The notes beneath the pieces are model-generated. The model was not told the origin of the DNA, did not search any database, and saw only the letters and a list, made by a program, of their open reading frames with translations. Shown piece by piece: positions 44,431 to 55,506 of a DNA stretch of 64,000 bases. Source of the stretch: Zygnema cylindricum (lineage: Eukaryota > Streptophyta > Zygnematophyceae > Zygnematales > Zygnemataceae); contig JBBHKE010001881.1 in NCBI GenBank assembly GCA_037447655.1, positions 64,001 through 128,000 on the forward strand, read 5' to 3'. Numbering within the stretch: position 1 is the stretch's first letter; the number at the start of each line of letters is the position of its first letter. Made by a program: the position numbers and the translations under genes.

Positions 44431-44606
44431 TTTTCCTCCTGTTTTGACAGATTTTTTTTGTCTTAGAAGAGTTTTTTTAACATTCTGTGACCGGAAATAC
44501 TTGGCATTGAAGCTGTTTTGGAACAATTTTGCAGTTCTTCCTTTTATCCGAACTTGCTGAAGTTGAAGGGTAGTTGCAGAATCTTTTAACTTATTACAGG
44601 AGAAGT

Positions 44607-44766
44607 ATGGAGTTTAGTGGCACATCAGAGAAAACTGGAGGTCACTTGTTTGAAAAAGAAGACTCTGAAGTCGAAAATTTCTTTGAAAATGCGCCGCCAC
44701 TTGAAGATAAAGAAGTTTTCAAGACAAGATTATCACATTTTGTGAAACTCCACAAAGAAATATCCG
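44607..44766 (+). CDS. Ligase exon 1
   Basis: Encodes [20 protein letters not shown] through LHKEIS, typical eukaryotic N-terminus (short helix before the nucleotide-binding fold). Donor GTATGA. Confidence 0.85.
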
Positions 44767-46161
44767 GTATGACTATCTGAATTTTCGCTTGCTGATACAT
44801 TTAGGGTTGTAACTTCAAGCTTTTTTCAATCCCACTGAATAATGTCAGCTCTCATTTTTAAGGCTACACTGACTACTTTATTTCTTTGGACAGGTCAGTA
44901 ATATGGATGAGAAAACGTCAAACTAGCATGGTCACATCACCTCCTATATTCAGAAAATGAGACTTGTGAAAACTTTAGCCAGTATAAATTTCATAAATTC
45001 ACCGTAGTCCAAAGCAATTCCTTTGTAAGCGGCAAATAATCATGAATCGCCATTAGAGTAAAGAAGTTATTAGCATGGGTCTTATTTTAGTGTTATTAAT
45101 TCTAACTCAGTCGTGTGATTTCAAACCATTTAAAGAAATAACGTTAAGGAAAAAACATTTACTTGTTTTAACGCTATTTTGTGGTCAGAGTCTAAAAAAA
45201 ACAGCCTCCAAGTAGTGTTCTCAACGCTAATAGCGATTAACGGTGTACCACAGTGAGAGTGTAGTCGGCCTTCAGACTTAGAAGAAAAATAGATAAATTT
45301 AAATTAGATCAATTTGAAACCATGGACAGTTGTTTGTAAGATAAACCTCTTTTTTGGTGCTTGTCTTTTTGAACTTGCAATGTTTCTTGACACGGATTCT
45401 TCTTGTGTCAAAATTTGGAAATATTTGATTTCTGACTTCAGTTCCATTTTTACTTTTCTTTCTCCCTTCGGATATTTCAATGGATGTCAGCAGAATTGCT
45501 GCAAACAGAAATTTCTGTCACGGATGATGCTAACATTACTGCTGATACTTAAGAATAGCTGGACTTGAACCTATGGTACAATAGTGACTTGCAAGACATT
45601 AGGGATGTTGCAACGTCTTATTAGGTGCAGGAATGTCAACTGACAGCTTGAATTTATGTAGAAGTTAACATATTAAGTTAGCCTTTTCATGCATGCTATG
45701 CAAGCAGTTTCATCAATTTGTTCAAACGTGTGGATTAAAGAAGTCGGATAGTACGACTTGGACATGATCCATGTTATGGTGAACTCTTTGAAAAGCTTAA
45801 TTTCCAGTGCTTGAGGACAGACTTCTAATACTTTACTGATTTTATTTTATATTGTGGCTGGATGGGTATGTGTTTCGAAGGTAGACGCGTTGTCTGCCTA
45901 ACATCTGGAGGAACGGTGGTGCCTTTGGAACGCAGATGTGTGCGATTTATCGATAATTTCAGTGCTGGTAACCGAGGGGCAGCTTCAGCCGAGTGAGTTT
46001 GTCGGGCTCCTTCATCGGATTTGATTTGTCAAGAGTATTAGATGTTGTGTAGTAGTTCTCACAAAAAAATTCAAACTTAGTTCTGTGTTTGATGATGTTT
46101 TGTTTTCTGAATCCTTTCAATGTTAAGCCATTGTTACAGACCAACAGCATCCACTTATATG

Positions 46162-46200
<39 letters not shown>

Positions 46201-47540
46201 TATATGTAAGTATATGTGTACAGTATATATATGCATATATACATCTATATACATATGTACGTATCTATACATGTATATACGTTTATACATATATACATAT
46301 GTACATCTATACATATGCATATATACATATATACATATATGCATTTATACATATAAACATGTATGTATATAATATACAGAAATATTTATCATTATTACAG
46401 ACCAGCAGCATCCACTTATATGGTGCATATATATACATATATACATGTACATATATTAGTGTTGTGTATCGGCAGGGTTTTGCCGATAATCGATATGTAC
46501 CTTTTTTTGGCTTGCCGATAATCGATATATTGGCATGATATATCGACACCGGCGTTATCGCCGATAAAAAACCGATAATATTGGTTTTTTATCGCGATAA
46601 CACCGGTACTGATAACTATCGGCGATAATTGTACGGTTCTTGCCGTACAGCTGTACGGTTTATTCCGTCGTACTGAACCGCCGTTATTCCGTTACACAGA
46701 GTACGGAACAAATTGTTACACGTGGCATGCCACGATATATACGGTGAAAAATGTAATACAATATATTATAAAGTACTATTATATACCGTACTATGTTTTT
46801 TCCACTTATCGCCGATAAGGAATTTGTTGGTCTCGGAGCGATATATCAGGACCCTTGACCGTTCGATAACCGATAACTATCGGTATTGGTGTTATCGCGA
46901 TAAATTTCTTGCCGATACACAACACTAACATGTATACACATACATATATGTATACATATATAAACATGTATTTGTGTAAGTTACTTCAAATGTTGTTATT
47001 GTGTGAGCATTCAGGACTTTCTATGCAAAATAGTAATGTGAAAAAGGATTCTCTGGGTAATCCCTTTAATTTGAAATAAGTTTGGTGGATGGGGAAATTT
47101 GTGGTTCATTCAAGGGTAAGGAATTACAGGGCCTTTAATGCAAGAAATTCTATGTAGGTCTCAACAATATTTACGATGCTCAATTCTAAGCTCAAAAAGG
47201 GTTTGATTCTGTGAATTTTATTGTCGAAAATGTTTTTGTCGGTTATACAAGTGAATTAGGATTATTATCCTCTTATTTTTGTTCATTTTTTCGATGGACA
47301 AGCTCTGATTTCTTTGTTGCAACAAGTGAACTCGGTGATGAAAATAGCATTTTTCTTTAAATAAAGTTTTTTACAGCAAGTACATTTTTTGAAGAGAAGG
47401 TTTTTTTTACAAATTTTTCCAAACTGACCAGGTTTTTGGAATGGCAGGTATTTTCTGAAAGCCGGTTATGCGGTGATTTTTCTTCATCGCAGGTTAGTGC
47501 ATTCCCTTTCACTAAATTAATGAATCTGCAATGCCACAAC

Positions 47541-47582
<42 letters not shown>

Positions 47583-50500
47583 TCTCTCTCTCACATACAC
47601 ACACACACACACCTGGAACTTTAATTATTTACTTGTCGAGATGAAAAATTTCATATCTTGGTATATTTTGACCTTAATCTCAACTAGAAAACGTTTTTTG
47701 TGCATCGAACAAAGTATACAAATATCTTTTCCATGTCATATAAAAAAACAAAAAACACCCTCGCACGCTCCCACCCTCCCACCTCTCCTTTGTTTTTAGT
47801 ATTCTCAAATCTACTGCTTTCTTTACTACCTTGTTCTACATAATCTTAATTGGGTTTTCTGGAGGAGGCAAAAACCTTAAAACTTGCAACATCTGGCGAA
47901 AAAGTTGTCAACGTTGTAACATCCTCACAATTGAGTTTTGTTAACCATTCAATTTTCTACGTTATTACAACGTAACTGATATTTTTTTCCTTACCGCAGC
48001 ATACCATTTTTTTTTACTACATTTTTTTTCCTTCGGAGTGCAATTTTAAGTAGCTGTTGCGTTGCAACGGAATTTTGAATTCAAATACATATGGATTGTA
48101 TGCAATTTTTAAATGTTTGTTCTAATTCAAGAATTTTAGATTTGTAAGGTATGGATTTTTAATGTTCATCATAATTCAATAAAATTTCAATGGCCTGATA
48201 GATAGTAGTCTTTAATGTTTGAATTCAATAAAAAATTAAGCTTTGTCTCATGGATTGTATGGATGTATAATGATTATTGTAATTCGTAAAATTTTATATT
48301 CTCTTTGATGGGCTGTATGAATCCCTATTGTTTATTCCAATTCGATAAAATTTGATTTAGTATGGATTGCATGGGTTTTTGATGTTTATTCTAATTCAAT
48401 AGGTTTCAAATTTGAAAAGTATGGATTTTTAATGTTAATTATAATTCAATAAATTTTTAATTGCCTGATAGAAAGTATTTTTTAAAGTTTGTTCAAATTC
48501 GATAAACTTTTAGCTTCGTCTGATAAATCGTATGAATCTGTAACGTTTATTTTAATTCGATAAAAGCTTATTTTCAGTCTGATGGGATGTATAGATCTGT
48601 CTTGTTTATGGATCTGCCTTGTTTATTCAAATTCGAATGAAATTGTATTATGTTCTGATATTAAAACATTGGATTGTATGGGGTTTTACTGTAGGGGTTC
48701 AGTGATTCTGCCGGATCGACCCCAATGTTCGAGAAGATCCGGCCTCAATCTTTCTTGCTCTTCGAGATGACTTCTTCCTCTGATCCATCCTTTTCCTTTT
48801 CTTCCTTCTTCCTTTTCCTTCCTCCCCTTTTCCTTCCTTCCTTCCTTTTCCTTTCCTTCCTTAAAAAATTAACATGAGAAACCGTTCTAAGCTTTGTTTT
48901 TAAGAATATCAATTTTTCTGCCGGAACTGACCTGACCACTCTCGAAATCGGATTTTTAATCGAAATTTATTGAGATCCCCCGACTTTTAAAACAACCTTG
49001 AACATCATTAAACACCTTTAAACAGCGCTGAACTCTGTGGGAAACTGTTTAAACTTCTTCGTTTGTCCTTTTCTGCACTTGGGAACAGTGCTGCCGAAAT
49101 TTGCGACACATGTCAGTCAAGCATTGGAACAACATCAGAAGGTAATTTTGATGGGAATGTCTTTTTATCCTTATTTTATGAGCTGAAAAGGTTTTTTGAT
49201 TAACTCAGTTTCTGTCTCTAGATGGAGTAAAAAATGGTGATCTCATAGTTCATAGATAGTGAGAGTGATGAAAACTGCTTTTGAAGGAATCGCCGTATCA
49301 TACAATCCATCCATATATATATATTCTAATAATGATAATAATGTTATTATTATTACCATTGCCATTATCATTACCATTATCATCATCATTATCATTACCA
49401 TTATCATCATTATTATCATCATCATTACTATTCCCATCACCATTACCAGTATCGTTTTTTTTGTTTCTAATGCAAAGTGGTATCATTTCTGGGCCTGGCA
49501 GTGCAGGCTGTGAATGCGGAAATGATTCTTTACATTCCCTTTACGACACTTTTTGAGTATTTGCAGGTGGAGTTGGTTTTCTCATTTACATCCTTACAAA
49601 TTCTGAAACTGTACATTTATAGATTTATAAGTGCTATTTCTCTCTCTCCCTTTCTCCGTCTCCCCCTCGCTCCCTCCATCCCTTTCCCTTTCCAAAAGAA
49701 AAAGAAATAAAAGCTCAAATTAACACGAACTTTTGGATTTGTACTTTTCAATAGTGATATTGCGATGGAATAACGATATCTGCCCGTTAATACCAAGCAA
49801 GTTTGGGAGACGGAAAAAAAAAAGTGAAGATCTGTAACCACGATTTTTGAGGGTCTTAGGCGTTTTTCAAGACTTTCCATAGGTTTCCAGGATTTTTTAG
49901 AGATTTTTAAGACTTTTCCAAAGATTATCAGGAATTCTACAAGAATATATTTTTTTTTATGTTTTTTAGGATTTTTTTGAATTTTGGGGTTTTTTGGGGC
50001 AGATGCAGGTTATACTTTAAATTGCTTTTTTTTCCCTCCTATAGAACCCCATAAAATTCTAAAACCCTAAAATTCCTAAAGGGAAACCGATGACTTACAG
50101 TTTCTTCTTTTTTTTGATTTTTTTTTGCCTCTTAACATCCCCTACAAAACCCTGAAAAACTCCAAAAATTCTAAAATCCTAAAATACCCTGAAAAAAAAG
50201 CGTTTAATTTCGGTTTTTTTTTTTTTTTTTTTGTTTCTTATTTTCTTCTTACAGCTTTTAAAGGAAATAGCGGAGTGTTTTCCCCCTTTGGGAAACCGGG
50301 CCGTGGTGTACCTGGCAGCGGCAGTTTCCGATTTCTATGTCCCCTGGCCGTCGCTGGTAACAGTTTTCCGTTACCTACTGCAGTTTCTTTTTTTGTCCTT
50401 TTCCTGTAACAGTTTCTAATTATTTTTCCGTTTTCCCTAACAGTTTCTAATTGTTTTTCCGTTTCCCATAACTCCTTTTCCTTTACCGGTGACAGGGAGA

Positions 50501-51472
50501 GCATAAAATTCAGTCGAGTGGTGGACCTTTGGCGATGGAGTTGGCTCAAGTTCCAAAAATGATTCCCATTTTGCGTCGAAAATGGGCTCCAGAAGCTTTT
50601 ATAGTCTCCTTTAAGGTCAGATTTTTACGTCATTTTTTTGTTCTTTTCTCTTTTTTGGTCTCCTTTTTGATGTCATATTTTTGTGGTCTTGTTTTTGGTC
50701 ATTTAGTTGGTCATTTGTTTTCCTCCCAAAGGCGAAAAAACGTAAAATTTGGAAGTCAGGTTTCGTAGTCATTTTTTTTGTCCTTTTTCTTTCTCCCAAG
50801 GCGGTTTTTTGTGAGGAATTCCAGTACAGACTTCCCAAAAAAGGCAGTGTTAACAGTTTTAGAAAGATAAACTGCTCACCGCTATTAGTGTTTAACATTT
50901 TTTGGGCAGTCAAACACAAAAAAAAGAAACAAAGTTCCAAAGAAACAAAGTTCCATGGAAACAAAGTCAATCGTAACATCAAGATCAAATATAAGACAGA
51001 CAGTTGCCTTTTTGATTTCTCGGGAGAAAAATCGAACTGTAAGTCAAAAAGTCAAACGCCTTTGACTGCCCGGAAAATGTTTGACACTGATAGCAATGGG
51101 CACTGTAGAGACCTGATTTGGGCAAAAAGAATCATCACCTAGTTTTAAAAATTAACAAACCCGAAGAAACAATCATCAACTAATCTCAAATTCCCAAACT
51201 CATGAAATAATCGTCAAATAATAAACTTTTCAATAAACCTGGACGTGCAGTTGGAGACAGACTGGGAACTTTTGATTTTGAAAGCGAAGGGAGCTTTGGA
51301 AAGATATGGAATCCATGCCGTGGTAGCGAACGAACTTTTGTCTCGAAAGGAGAGAGTGGATATAGTCACGATGGGAGGAAAGGTAACAACTGTCCACCGA
51401 GAGACTTACAAAGACGTAGAAGAGCCTCTTATTTCTTTTCTTGTCGGTCGACACAACGACTTTATAAAATAA
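44607..51472 (+). CDS. Phosphopantothenate-cysteine ligase, split gene
   Basis: Third step of coenzyme A synthesis: joins 4'-phosphopantothenate to cysteine using a nucleotide triphosphate (ATP in most eukaryotic enzymes), in the cytosol. Exons read: 44607-44766, 45881-45992, 47448-47492, an uncertain one near 48.7 kb, 49089-49141, 49507-49566, 50255-50356, 50496-50615 and 51251-51472; phases agree except around the uncertain exon. Family motifs: [52 protein letters not shown] and SFKLETD. The start at 44607 ([12 protein letters not shown]) follows an AG that could be a 5'-UTR acceptor; a Met at 44574 is the alternative. It carries a small hAT element and several microsatellites in introns. 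Full-length enzyme expected. Gene symbol usage varies between kingdoms. Confidence 0.92.
45168..45252. repeat. MITE right terminus in ligase intron 1
   Basis: ACGCTATTTTGTGGTCAGAG to GCTAATAGCGATTAACGGTG, same block as at 6456 and 13708. A matching inverted end (AATCGCCATTAGAGTA) is at 45045-45060, so a 210-bp MITE probably spans about 45039-45249. Confidence 0.6.
45881..45992 (+). CDS. Ligase exon 2
   Basis: After acceptor TTTCGAAG it encodes [20 protein letters not shown] then [17 protein letters not shown], the nucleotide-binding loop. Donor GTGAGT. Joins exon 1 in phase 1. Confidence 0.93.
46131..46432. repeat. Tandem copy plus (AT)n and CATATA array
   Basis: CAGCATCCACTTATATGGTG occurs at about 46144 and again at 46407, each followed by TA-rich microsatellite. 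The array is long and length-unstable. Confidence 0.85.
46457..46927. mobile_element. Small hAT element (copy 1)
   Basis: A 471-bp non-autonomous element with terminal inverted repeats TAGTGTTGTGTATCGGCA and their complement, and an 8-bp duplication with one mismatch (ACATATAT left, ACATGTAT right). It is packed with TTATCGGCGATAA-type repeats near both ends. The inner part matches the element at 62578-63409 in inverse orientation. It sits in a TA-rich microsatellite in the ligase intron 2. Confidence 0.9.
47448..47492 (+). CDS. Ligase exon 3
   Basis: A 45-nt exon encoding [14 protein letters not shown] after acceptor ATGGCAG, with donor GTTAGT. Phase matches exon 2 (GA plus G). Confidence 0.9.
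47541..47613. repeat. (CT)n(CA)n microsatellite
   Basis: CTCTCT runs then CACACA runs, twice, just after ligase exon 3. Confidence 0.97.
48060..48670. repeat. Minisatellite in ligase intron, unit about 58 bp
   Basis: About ten degenerate units with GGATTGTATGGATTTTTAAT and TTCTAATTCAATAAAATTT. The last unit runs into the presumed next exon. Confidence 0.85.
48700..48775 (+). CDS. Possible ligase exon 4
   Basis: The segment after GGTTCAG reads [15 protein letters not shown] in the phase needed by exon 3, and the protein needs some 25-40 residues here. No clean donor follows; a TTCC-rich tract starts at once. Borders and frame are doubtful. Confidence 0.35.
49089..49141 (+). CDS. Ligase exon 5
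   Basis: Acceptor GGAACAG, donor GTAATT; encodes [17 protein letters not shown], helix before the dimer region. Confidence 0.88.
49318..49450. repeat. ATT/ATC trinucleotide array
   Basis: ATTATTATTACC and ATCATCATT units in the ligase intron. Confidence 0.95.
49507..49566 (+). CDS. Ligase exon 6
   Basis: Acceptor AGTGCAG, donor GTGGAG; 20 codons reading [20 protein letters not shown]. Confidence 0.92.
50255..50356 (+). CDS. Ligase exon 7
   Basis: Acceptor CTTACAG, donor GTAACA; 34 codons with [19 protein letters not shown], the signature of the family. Tandem TAACAGTTTCTAATT-TTTTTCCGTT units follow the donor. Confidence 0.94.
50496..50615 (+). CDS. Ligase exon 8
   Basis: Acceptor GTGACAG, donor GTCAGA; 40 codons with [20 protein letters not shown] then [12 protein letters not shown]. 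Confidence 0.94.
50655..50795 (+). repeat. Decayed copies of the ligase exon 8 donor edge
   Basis: GGTCTCCTTTTTGATGTCAT (50659) and GTCAGGTTTCGTAGTCATTT (50755) repeat the exon end and donor (AGTCTCCTTTAAGGTCAG, then TACGTCATTT), downstream of the real exon. Confidence 0.6.
51251..51472 (+). CDS. Ligase last exon
   Basis: Acceptor CGTGCAG; encodes [35 protein letters not shown] and ends GRHNDFIK before TAA at 51470-51472. Confidence 0.94.
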   Translation: METDWELLILKAKGALERYGIHAVVANELLSRKERVDIVTMGGKVTTVHRETYKDVEEPLISFLVGRHNDFIK

Positions 51473-51504
51473 ATTTGATTTAAAAAAAGTTATGAATTGA
51501 CGAA

Positions 51505-51600
51505 GACTTTTAGGAAGAGCCTCTTGTGTTTTTTCTCTTCAGTCGACACGACGACTTTGTAAATGAAATTTGGTTAAAAAATTATAAATCGATGAAGACT
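51505..51600 (+). repeat. Decayed copy of the ligase last-exon 3' edge
   Basis: GAAGAGCCTCTTGTG-TTTTTTCTC and CGACACGACGACTTTGTAAA copy 51418-51470, and the flank (AATTTG, then GAAGACTTTT) is copied too. Confidence 0.85.
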
Positions 51601-52930
51601 TTTGGACTTGTTGAAGACTTTCATATTTGGGCAGTTTCAGAAACTATTTTGTGATGGGTGTTATTATTAGTGTTGGTTTTTTGGCAATTCGAATTTGATC
51701 CATCCATGTATTTTCTGGAGATATATAAGAGTTTTCAGCATTTGAAAAAAGATATCAAATCTGAGGAAACAAGCTCATATTGCTTCTAAGGACTTTTTTT
51801 GAAAAAAGATGCGAACGCTTCTGTAATGATTTCTGGCGACTGTTTTTGGCTCGAGACAGAATTGCCAATACAGCTCTTTTTACAGATTTTCCTTTTCATT
51901 CACAATTGCTATAAGGACCAAGCAACAGGGATGACTTAAGACTGTCTTCGGAGTCTCTCAGGTTCTCTTAGATTCACGAGATTCTCTTAGTATTCACGAG
52001 CCTCGGTTATTCGAAGGTTTTTTTGTTATTCAAAGATTTTTTTATTAATATCGAGCCTCTGAATATCTAATTAGATGGAGTTCTTTAGGCAAGAATTGTG
52101 GACCTAGTTTGAACATCTTTGAAAGAGAGGATATGTCGTGCGTGCATCCTTAGGGACTTAAATTTTGACACCTTTGTTTTGAGATTACCAAGCTCTCAGA
52201 AAGATCTCATTGAGCAGTGAAATATGTTAAGAGTGGCGCACCAAGTTGTGGGCTTTAATTGACATACTTTGGACACTTGGGATATAGAATGTACAGTGTA
52301 CGGCAAATAGAGGTGAAAGTCGGTAAAGAATTCTTTTCAGTGTTTCGAGTACTGGTGATTGCAGGAAACGAGAGGTGAAAATGTCGATAGTGTTTGATTA
52401 AAAGCTGGAATTAGCAATAGAGCTGGAAGTTGTGGAAATTCCTTACTTTTTTAGTGTCTTGAGAACAGCAGATTGTGGGAAACAATTAGGTTTAGGTGAA
52501 TGTTTGCATGATCATTGACTAAATGCTGGAAATAGTGTGAGGTGGCAGTAAACCAGAATATGAGAATTTGTTCACCCTTCTTGGTTGTTTATTTGATAAA
52601 CATAAATCTTGAGGAAGAGATCGGTACATGGAAATTCTATTCTGGGGCTAAAGCATTTTAGTTGTGCTAGATTGCCTTATCACCTAGAAAAAAATAGCGT
52701 GGCTCTAGTCTTGTTTGACTTGTGAGCAACATGTGCAATCCTTTTCGGCGTTTCTGAACTGGAAGTCATGAATTTGATTGTACATGTTCAACTTTCTCAC
52801 GAATTTGTTTTTCTGTACCTTAATTTTATAGCCCTGACCAGTCTGAACTATAAATACTTACATTTGATAGAACTATCAAACGGTTGCAGGATTGTACTGT
52901 GATCACGCTAATAATGGTTATATTTAGGCA
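51601..52930. other. Intergenic stretch with a local duplication
   Basis: No gene seen. Segments at about 52335-52420 and 52455-52540 are a decayed tandem duplicate (GAGTACTGGTGATTGCAGGA versus GAGAACAGCAGATTGTGGGA). Confidence 0.55.
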
Positions 52931-52945
52931 ACATGTATGTTAGAA

Positions 52946-54654
52946 AACAAACACACAGGATAAATTAAAAAGCACAATGGTAAATCATCTTGAGTCCGGG
53001 GTTACAAAAGGGGTGGCATGGCCAAAACTGAAAAACTACCAAGGCATTAAAAAACAAAGAAAGCAACATGAACACATAAAAATGGCAAGTAGAATAAAAG
53101 CACCCAAACTCAAAATGAAAAGCACTGTAACTCACTCAACAAAAACTACAACCCTAACCCCAACTCAATTAAATATCTACGAAAAGCAACCTTGTGAGTC
53201 CCCCCAGCCCAGGAGAGCACGTTGAGGGAGTTCCGGAACACGTCGACGATCCATAACCGCAAAAGTCGATCGAAGGAGAATAGAAGCCTACACTCGCTGT
53301 AAAGCCACAGATAACCGCTAACGATAAAAAGAAGGAAGGACCGAAGGAGGAGGGCTCCCAAGTCCTCGTCGCTCAAAAGTACGTCGAGCACAAGTACGGA
53401 GAAACTCGTCCAACGCAACACCTAAACAACCAAGGATCTCGACTGCCATCGGAACAAAGTTACCCATAAAGTCCCGATGGGCATAATCACGCTTCTTCGC
53501 CTTAGTGGCATCACGAGCCGCCACCCCAACATGTCGAGCCGCCTGACCAACAACAGCAGCCAAAGTAGGGTTCGCCAAAACAATATCACCAAAAATGCGA
53601 CGGGCACCATTGAGCAAAACAACATCGATCCGGCGCGAGGGAATAATATGAGAAACGTCTCGACGCACAGAAAAGCCCTCCTCCGAAGCGATAGTCGCAA
53701 CAGCGTCGCGAATAGTGTCGTGCGCTTGGATCAATTCTCCCCCATGGGAGCAACGAAGCAAATGGACACCATCGGGCCCCAAGACACGACCACAGGCGCA
53801 AACTAGAGAGCCAAGTAAAGGAGGACGGGGGAGGCCCAGGCGAAACCGGAGGGCGGTGGTGAACTGAGGAGGTGAGAATCGAAGAGTGGATAAAATAGGT
53901 GTAGCCAATAGTCAAGACCCAGAACCAGGTCCACCAAAAGAGAGAAGACGGGCACGCGAAGAATCAGAGGGAAGCGCCTCGAGAAGCTTGGCTTTAATGG
54001 CGGCGACAACCCGATTGGAAATCGATTCTTGGACACGCTCAACGAATTTCGTAACAAGGGTGGAAAGAATCGGCACATCCACTAGGACATGAAAAGGAAG
54101 AGAATGTGACGTCCAATAGAAACCGCAGGAAGGCGAACACAACGTCTGAAACCCGCGGGACCACGGTGGCTAGAACGGGGGTGTCCCCAACCAAGAAGCG
54201 GGAAACAAGAGTGGAGGCAATAAGGCACCAACTTCCCAGATAGGCAGCGAGAGCAACACGGGCAGTCGATAATAGACCTAATCCCCCCGTAGCGTAGAGA
54301 CAAGAGGGATGCCTGAATGCGGGCCGAAGGCCTAGACTCGCGATCGAATGCCCCACAACCTAACAGAGTGTGAAAGACATCCATGAGGCGATCATCAAAG
54401 GATGAGAGAGATGAGACAAACGTCAAGGTGGGAGGGGAAGTACGAGTATGGTAAGACGGGCAGTGGAGGAAACACCTGGTTAACATAGCAAAAGCCACTT
54501 AAGGATCGGGAAGGTGAGGGAGGTCGTCCACATGAGCATCATCAAGAAATAGGGTCACAAAAGTATCCGAACCAAGGGGGCAACCCAACACACGAATACC
54601 ATCGGAGTGAGGAGGAGTTTGAAAACCAGGAGGGGGTGTAAAAGAAAGTGGAAT
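52946..54654 (-). mobile_element. LINE-A: 5'-truncated non-LTR retrotransposon
   Basis: A 1.7-kb minus-strand insertion flanked by a 13-bp target duplication (ATGTATGTTAGAA at 52933-52945 and 54655-54667). It encodes only the RT thumb and C-terminal part, in several frames. Recognisable pieces are CACGRVLGPDGVHLLRCSHG (a CXC-X9-HX3C knuckle), HDTIRDAVATIASEEGF and RRIFGDIVLANPTLAAVVGQ. It is richer in G and C than its surroundings. Frameshifts and an internal deletion near 54535, relative to LINE-B, disable it. Confidence 0.92.
53318..53908 (-). pseudogene. LINE-A C-terminal domain fragment
   Basis: A 196-codon open frame: TTALRFRLGLPRPPLLGSLV, the CXC-X9-HX3C knuckle, then PSRRIDVVLLNGARRIFGD and CARRTFERRGLG. 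Such Cys/His knuckles near the end of the RT ORF are common in LINE clades. No endonuclease is present. Confidence 0.85.
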
Positions 54655-54667
54655 ATGTATGTTAGAA

Positions 54668-55306
54668 GCTTCAACTGATCAAACCTAAGTGTATGACAAT
54701 CATGAGATCTTGCTTGTCAATTAAGCATTTTTCGATCAAAAAGTTAAAAAGCCTTATAATGTATTATTAAACTTCAGCTACAAATTTATTCATTCACAAA
54801 GTACCGTCTCAGGGTACAGATGCCTCTATGTGCCAGGATTGTAAACTTCCTAAGGAGTACCATATGGTGAAAGCTTTTAAACTACGGTATTTGTAGTGTA
54901 GTATAATAATTGATATATTATTTGAAGCAATGCATAAAACAGGTTAAAGAATAAGAGCTTAAAAGAGTTCAAATAAACGATTTTTGTGTTTAAATCACAA
55001 GCATTAAACGGTGTCAATACAACTTTCCATAAAACAAATATCCATCATTAAAAACCAAATGCAAAGGAAAGACAAAAAACGGAAGAAACAAAAAGCAAAA
55101 AAAAAAAAAATTACACATTCTGAAAAAAAAAATCATGCCATCTTCAAGAAAATATGGAAGTATATGGAACCTTTTTTTTCTTTCAAAATACTTTTGAAAA
55201 ACAAAGGAAGGTAATAAATGGTCTTTACAGCGACCGTATTATTATTTTCGCCTAATAAGACAGGTTACCAGTGTATTCCAAGTGAAAAAAACAAAAAAAA
55301 GGAAAA

Positions 55307-55338
<32 letters not shown>

Positions 55339-55390
55339 AAAAAAACCTGTACAAAAGTAAAGTGCGTATTAAACAAAACAAAAGTTTTTT
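54668..55390. other. Non-coding stretch
   Basis: AT-rich 3' flank of the PH gene, with a long interrupted poly-A run at 55286-55345. No gene. Confidence 0.5.
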
Positions 55391-55395
55391 TTTTA

Positions 55396-55506
55396 CTACC
55401 TACTTGACTTGACCGAACTGTCGTAATCCAAAACCTCTTCTTCTGTGACAGATTTTGAGTGACGGACAATCGATCGACCCACAGAATTGATCCAGTCTTC
55501 TTTTTC
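55396..55506 (-). CDS. PH1 last exon
   Basis: Acceptor TCCTGCAG-like (TGCAG); reads EKEDWINSVGRSIVRHSKSV then EEEVLDYDSSVKSSR and stops with TAG at 55396-55398. Contains the conserved C-terminal PH helix Trp. Confidence 0.94.
   Translation of the reverse strand, partial: EKEDWINSVGRSIVRHSKSVTEEEVLDYDSSVKSSR

Noticed and set aside
53477-53806. Plus-strand frames opposite the LINE copies
   Set aside because: Antisense of the LINE C-terminal domain, which explains the region.
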